This document shows positions 59,927 to 64,000 of a stretch of 64,000 bases of DNA, piece by piece. The notes beneath the pieces were generated by a model. The model saw only the letters and a program-made list of their open reading frames with translations. It was not told the origin of the DNA and did not search any database. Position numbers and translations under genes: made by a program. The DNA lies in assembly GCA_021432635.1 (NCBI GenBank), contig MU270076.1, positions 226,756 to 290,755 on the forward strand, given 5' to 3'. The stretch's first letter is position 1. Every line of letters starts with the position of its first letter. This DNA comes from Thozetella sp. PMI_491. Taxonomy: Eukaryota > Ascomycota > Sordariomycetes > Chaetosphaeriales > Chaetosphaeriaceae.

Positions 59927-61586
59927 ATGTCGTCACTCTTCACGGCTCCTCTCTATCCCAGGAACGGCTTGGGCTTCCTTGGTGAGTTGATCGTGCCGTC
60001 GGTTCCGTATCTTCATCCCGTAATATACCCCCCAAAAGACTGATGGTTTCTATGAAATTGTAGTACTCGGCGCCTCCCTGCACGACATACTCACTCGGCT
60101 CAAGGCAGAGCCCCAACGGTTTCCGAAGCTCGACCTCCTCTACTCTCCGACGGATCCGATCCAGGACCCCATAACCCTGGCCTTACCCGCGAATGGCCTC
60201 CGCTTGAGATTCGATGGCCCCAAACAGCAGCTCCGGCTGATAGAAGTTGTCGATTTCACTAAGAACCAGATCTACCTGAAGCCCAACGACAAAGAATTGT
60301 ACCTCGTCCGAGCGCCAAACAACCCCCCATCAGCACAAACCACCGCCGAAGCTGCAAGTGGCCCAACGTTCCGCCACATATACCAGCGCTACCTGGGCCC
60401 GACATATAATGGCGAATTTCTCCCGGATGCGAATGATCCGAGTGCGCCGGGCACGTACGTGCTGTCGTACCCCGGCGTGGCCTTCACATTTCCCATGTTG
60501 GCGACTGACTACTCGCCGGACAAAGACGTGGTTTCACTTATGTCGTCATCTACAATGCCACAGATAGCGACTTCCATGGCCATCTTCAGCGGCGATTCAT
60601 GGACTGCTACCAGGGAGAATCTCTGGACCGAAGAACTGCCTAGCATTAGGACGTTCGCGCCACTTGCGAAGGGCAAAGACGTCTGCCCAGAGGAGATATC
60701 TCACGTTCTCGTGCACGGAGGGGGTGAGCTGGAGCTGAGGAGGACCAGATTGGACGATGACATCCGAATCCGGCTTGGCAAGACGACATCGCAGGAACTC
60801 GTTGCGAACCTGGGGCCACCCGATGCTATCTACCGGAAGAACGACCAGCGGATGTACGTACACAAGCTCCGGGCGGCGAGCAACACCATGACCCGACCGA
60901 GTGGAAACGAGCTGAAGCGGCAAGATGACCTGACCGATACGGACCAGTCGTCGGCACACGGCACGTCGGATGACCAAGATTCTTCCGACGAAGCTGTTGA
61001 GGATGACCTAGTCGCAAACGTGTCGGAGGAGTGCTTCTACAACTACTTCTACTTGGGTTTCGACATACTCGTGTCAACACCTACTGCACCTTCACGAAGA
61101 CCTCCTTCACAGGCCGAGCTTGGTGACACACCCGAGCCTTCGATCGTAGGAGGCGTCCCTGACCGCCTGGTTGCCACCAAAATGGTGCTTCACGGCAACG
61201 TCCCTGGGTCCTACCCCTTCAACCGACATCGCCGTTGCCGCTGGGCAATCAGCTACCTAAAGCAAGGTGACGACACCGATGAAACAGAGTTCCCCGGTGT
61301 GACCTCGGAGACTCCTTTCCCCGTAATTGAAGAGCACCTAAAGAGGGAGTGGATGTCCATATACGGATCGGAGGATGAAGCTCGACAGCAGCAACGCGGA
61401 ATGGTTCTTAATAGGGGTTGGGGCGATAGTCCTGGCAGCAGCTGCGAGCTCCTTGGCGGCTGGGAGGAGAGCAGAGATGCCCGCGCCCAAGGCAAGGAGG
61501 ACTCGACAACTACCTTGTATGGCTTCCCGGGTCTTGTGTTCGAGGTCCTAAAGAACGGCTATGTGAGTGCGGTGACGGTTTACTAA
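59927..61586 (+). CDS. PHAF1/UPF0183 family protein
   Basis: Exon 1 59927-59981 and exon 2 60064-61586, joined in phase 1 over an 82-nt intron (GTGAGT...TTGTAG), give 525 residues. The join yields RNGLGFLVLGASLHDILTRL, followed by FPKLDLLYSPTDPIQDPI, typical of the UPF0183 family. The animal member PHAF1 (C16orf70) binds phosphoinositide-bearing autophagic membranes together with BCAS3; the fungal role is not known to me. Further family-like blocks are GLRLRFDGPKQQLRLIEVVD, YPGVAFTFPML and LGPPDAIYRKNDQRMYVHKL, then EECFYNYFYLGFDILVS and KMVLHGNVPGSYPFNRHRRC near the C terminus. Acidic, Ser-rich inserts separate them. The family is secure, the function not. Confidence 0.85.
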
Positions 61587-62172
61587 ACACACCCGGAGGC
61601 CCCTGTGGTCGCGTGCACGCACTGTGTATAGATGTGCTTTTTGATGCCGGCCTCACTCCCGGTTCGGCGTTCCGCATTGGAGTTGGGATTATTATTGTTG
61701 GCGTGGGGATCTTGGATTAAACCCGAGCGGGTATCATTGTGGACATCCGCACTACAGAATAGAGCGGGCTTATGCGACGTCGGTGCTCCACATTAAGGAA
61801 TCTATCCGACCCGACAAGGGTGTTGAATCGAACCTAGCGGATGCAAGAGGAGTGAGTGGACGCTTCAGATGCGTGGTTTCGGCACTCCGACGCCTCAGCC
61901 TCCCGGGCTAGAACGCACGGGGCACGGGGGTGGTGTGTCAGACACCTACTGGGTATGCCCGAGCCACTATATCCAATCCACGGAGCCTCGCAAAGCCGGA
62001 GATATATAGTGTCTAGTGCTAGCTATTGAGGTGTGCCGTTTGAATCCAGTATGCAGAGGCAATCCTCTTTAACACCTTGCCCTGAGTATCTGGAAGGCAT
62101 TTATAACCGAGAATACAACCATTGCGCCCTCCTCCAAGGAAGTTACAAGTAATTAAAGACAAGTCGCCAACG
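61587..62172. other. Intergenic between tandem genes
   Basis: It holds the 3' UTR of the PHAF1-like gene and promoter/leader of the next gene. A GAATCGAACC string at 61825 resembles a reverse tRNA B box but has no partner A box. Confidence 0.5.
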
Positions 62173-63120
62173 ATGAGCGAGACTGCCTCCTCCTCTAAGG
62201 AGGTAAAACCTTTGCTCACAGTCTACACCATCGATAAGGATCCGAAGAAGTATAGCTTGGTGTCATTTGCAACCAAACTTCACTTCCGCCTGCGTTATGC
62301 CGGCATCCCATACATCGATGGCGTGGGTTCCAGAGGCGAGGCGCCCAAGGACAAGATTCCATATGTCAAATTTCACAGCACGAATGAGCTTTTGGGCGAC
62401 TCGGCCCTCATCATCAAGAGGCTAATTGAGATGGGAAAGACCGAGGATCTAACAGCCGGCCTCTCCCCCGAGACGAGAGCCACTGATTTCTCCTTCCGGT
62501 CCATGATCGACGAGAAGATGTACTTTCTGCTGGTAAGCGGCGCCAAGGCGCCAACAGCCTCCCTCTACCCCATTTCGATATTCTCATTGAGTGTGGCGCC
62601 AACACCCCCTAGCTGTACGAGCGCTGGTACGAGAACTACAAAGAGATGCGGGACCATGGGCCTCTCGCTCATCTGCCTGGTGGCATTCGACACGTGGCAG
62701 TCGCCGTACTGCTCCAGTATGTCAGGCTTATGCTGTACTTCCAAGGGACGGGGCGGCACAAGTTAGATGAGATCAAGCATCTTAGGGGTGAGGCCATCGC
62801 GGCCATGGCCGACTTCGCCACGGTTGCGAACGAGATGGCCCGGGACCGGCCCGAGACGGAGCCCTTCTGGATCCTCGGCGGCCCAAAGCCGACCGAGGCC
62901 GATTTCTCGCTGTTTGGTTATCTATCCGGGCTGCTGGTCACACCAACGTGAGTGACACTACACAAGCATCCACATCCGAGGTCACCCGTCACGCTGTGTT
63001 ACTAACTGCGGCGCCAGCCAACCGGCCACTGTGGCTCTGATCCGCCAGTCTCCTGCACTGATGAGTTACGTACAGAGGATCCACAAGACGTACTTCTCTG
63101 ACTTCAATGACATTGTGTGA
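62173..63120 (+). CDS. Fax/metaxin-like GST-fold protein
   Basis: Three exons, 62173-62532, 62613-62947 and 63018-63120, with 80- and 70-nt introns, give 265 residues. The N-terminal half (LVSFATKLHFRLRYAGIPYI, then KDKIPYVKFHSTNELLGDSA) is a thioredoxin-like GST N-terminal fold of the failed-axon-connections/metaxin type; the IPYV and GDSALII parts match its glutathione-site region. The C-terminal half (LYERWYENYKEMRD, KPTEADFSLFGYLSGLLV) is GST-C-like, with the ADF-LFGYL motif. An upstream in-frame ATG at 62122 would add 17 residues and is less likely. It could be a detoxification or mitochondrial-surface protein; catalysis is unproven. Splice joins restore T|QPATVALIRQ and stop at 63118. 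Confidence in the fold is good. Confidence 0.82.
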
Positions 63121-64000
63121 GTCGTTAGGAGTCAAGCCACAACGATGGGAGGGGCTGCCGGGGCGGGTTGCCCAGTGTTTCGGCGCTGACTGTGATGGGC
63201 CGAGTCCCTACTCGATTTTGTGTATGTTGTATCGCGATTCCGGGCAGAGTCGCTATTCAATCCAAGGGCATAGCGCCAAATATTTGTGTGCCGCAGTTGT
63301 GTGACCTCCTCCCTCTATTAAGACTCGACTTTATGGCTTGTTGGAATGTGCTAGGCGGGGAACCAAGTACAGACCGGCCCACAACGGTGCTCCACTAGAG
63401 GCAGTCGGTCTTTGATAGAGGCAACTGAATGCATTGTTGTCACGGGCCCAGCCAGTGAATTTAAGTGCTGACAGCAGCACTACAACGGGAACGGCGTTAG
63501 CCTGGCCAAGCCTGGGAGCGAAGAGCGCTAGGCCTTTCGGTAAGGGCACGTTGGTCCGTTAAGGGCCCCTGTCCCCCCCACACGCGTGCACGGGCTCCTG
63601 GGTCGGAGCCCCGTAGCCTGTCAGTCCGCCATCGATCCCCCCCTAAAACCTGGAAGACAGCCGAAGGCGGGTTCGACTTTGGCTGACTACTTTCGCCTGG
63701 CAGATGCGCATACAAATTTGATCCCTCTCCAACTCGGCATCTCCTGCAGCGAATAAGGGCACGCGGGCCAGAGCCACCACGCTTAAACTTGGCCGTGGCT
63801 TCACATGCGAGGCCTTCGTCACTCTCCGCCCACGACAACCCATCTCCTTCGGCATCACGCTTTCCTCCCCCTTTTCTCGCCTTGCTTTTCCACGTCTCGG
63901 GCAGGCACACCAAGATGCGACGCGTTCTGCTCTCACACCACTAAGGTTGGCTACAAGCGATCCGACAACCTATAGCTTCGTCGTGGCATGTGAGCGAAAA
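63121..64000. other. Right-end region without supported gene
   Basis: It holds the 3' UTR of the Fax-like gene and further DNA with only short, unrecognised open frames on both strands. Confidence 0.5.

Noticed and set aside
61820-61840. Reverse tRNA B-box-like GAATCGAACC
   Set aside because: No A box or acceptor stem was found on the same strand.

Overview
The window is nuclear DNA from a filamentous ascomycete, most likely a Sordariomycete of the Sordariales/Chaetomiaceae type. The reasons are compact protein-coding genes with short GT-AG introns (mostly 50-115 nt) carrying CTAAC/CTGAC branch sites, G+C-rich codon use, a Kin4-type kinase, a BimC-type kinesin-5 and other filamentous-fungal protein types, and long G+C-rich intergenic stretches. 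No rRNA, convincing tRNA, CRISPR array or recognisable transposon was found. One 99-base assembly gap (N) lies inside a poly-C tract.

Layout. 0-9.8 kb: a P-loop kinase-like gene (-), a fungal protein with a BTB-like tail (-), then the GPI-anchor inositol acyltransferase GWT1 (+). 9.8-14.5 kb has no supported gene. 14.5-18.1 kb: a large Kin4-like Ser/Thr kinase (+). 18.1-21.9 kb is intergenic with a 22-bp palindrome, a 7-mer repeat and the poly-C gap. 21.9-24.8 kb: a vacuolar Ca2+/H+ exchanger (VCX1/CAX) whose exon map needs a 3-nucleotide microexon. 26.7-28.4 kb: a dsRNA-binding-like protein with an Arg/Ser tail (+). 29.1-32.2 kb: mitochondrial isoleucyl-tRNA synthetase (-). 33.4-34.5 kb: a conserved acidic protein of unknown role (+). 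34.5-46.8 kb is a 12-kb gene-poor stretch with poly-G tracts. 46.8-63.1 kb is gene-dense: SAM37 (+), PIG-U (-), NOP7/pescadillo (+), an Rrn9-domain protein with three zinc fingers (+), kinesin-5 (-), a PHAF1/UPF0183 protein (+) and a Fax/metaxin-like GST-fold protein (+).

How the genes relate. The content is mainly housekeeping. There are two GPI-anchor genes (GWT1 and PIG-U) about 40 kb apart, two neighbouring ribosome-biogenesis genes (NOP7 and the Rrn9 protein), and mitochondrial functions (IleRS, SAM37). Two are mitotic (kinesin-5, and by homology Kin4). PIG-U/NOP7 and kinesin-5/PHAF1 are divergent pairs. Sam37/PIG-U, Rrn9/kinesin-5 and dsRBD/IleRS are convergent pairs.

No new multi-gene defence or biosynthetic system is visible. 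The most unusual signal is the inferred 3-nt microexon in the calcium exchanger gene. Exon maps are hand-derived from splice consensus, reading frame and remembered family sequence, with no transcript data.
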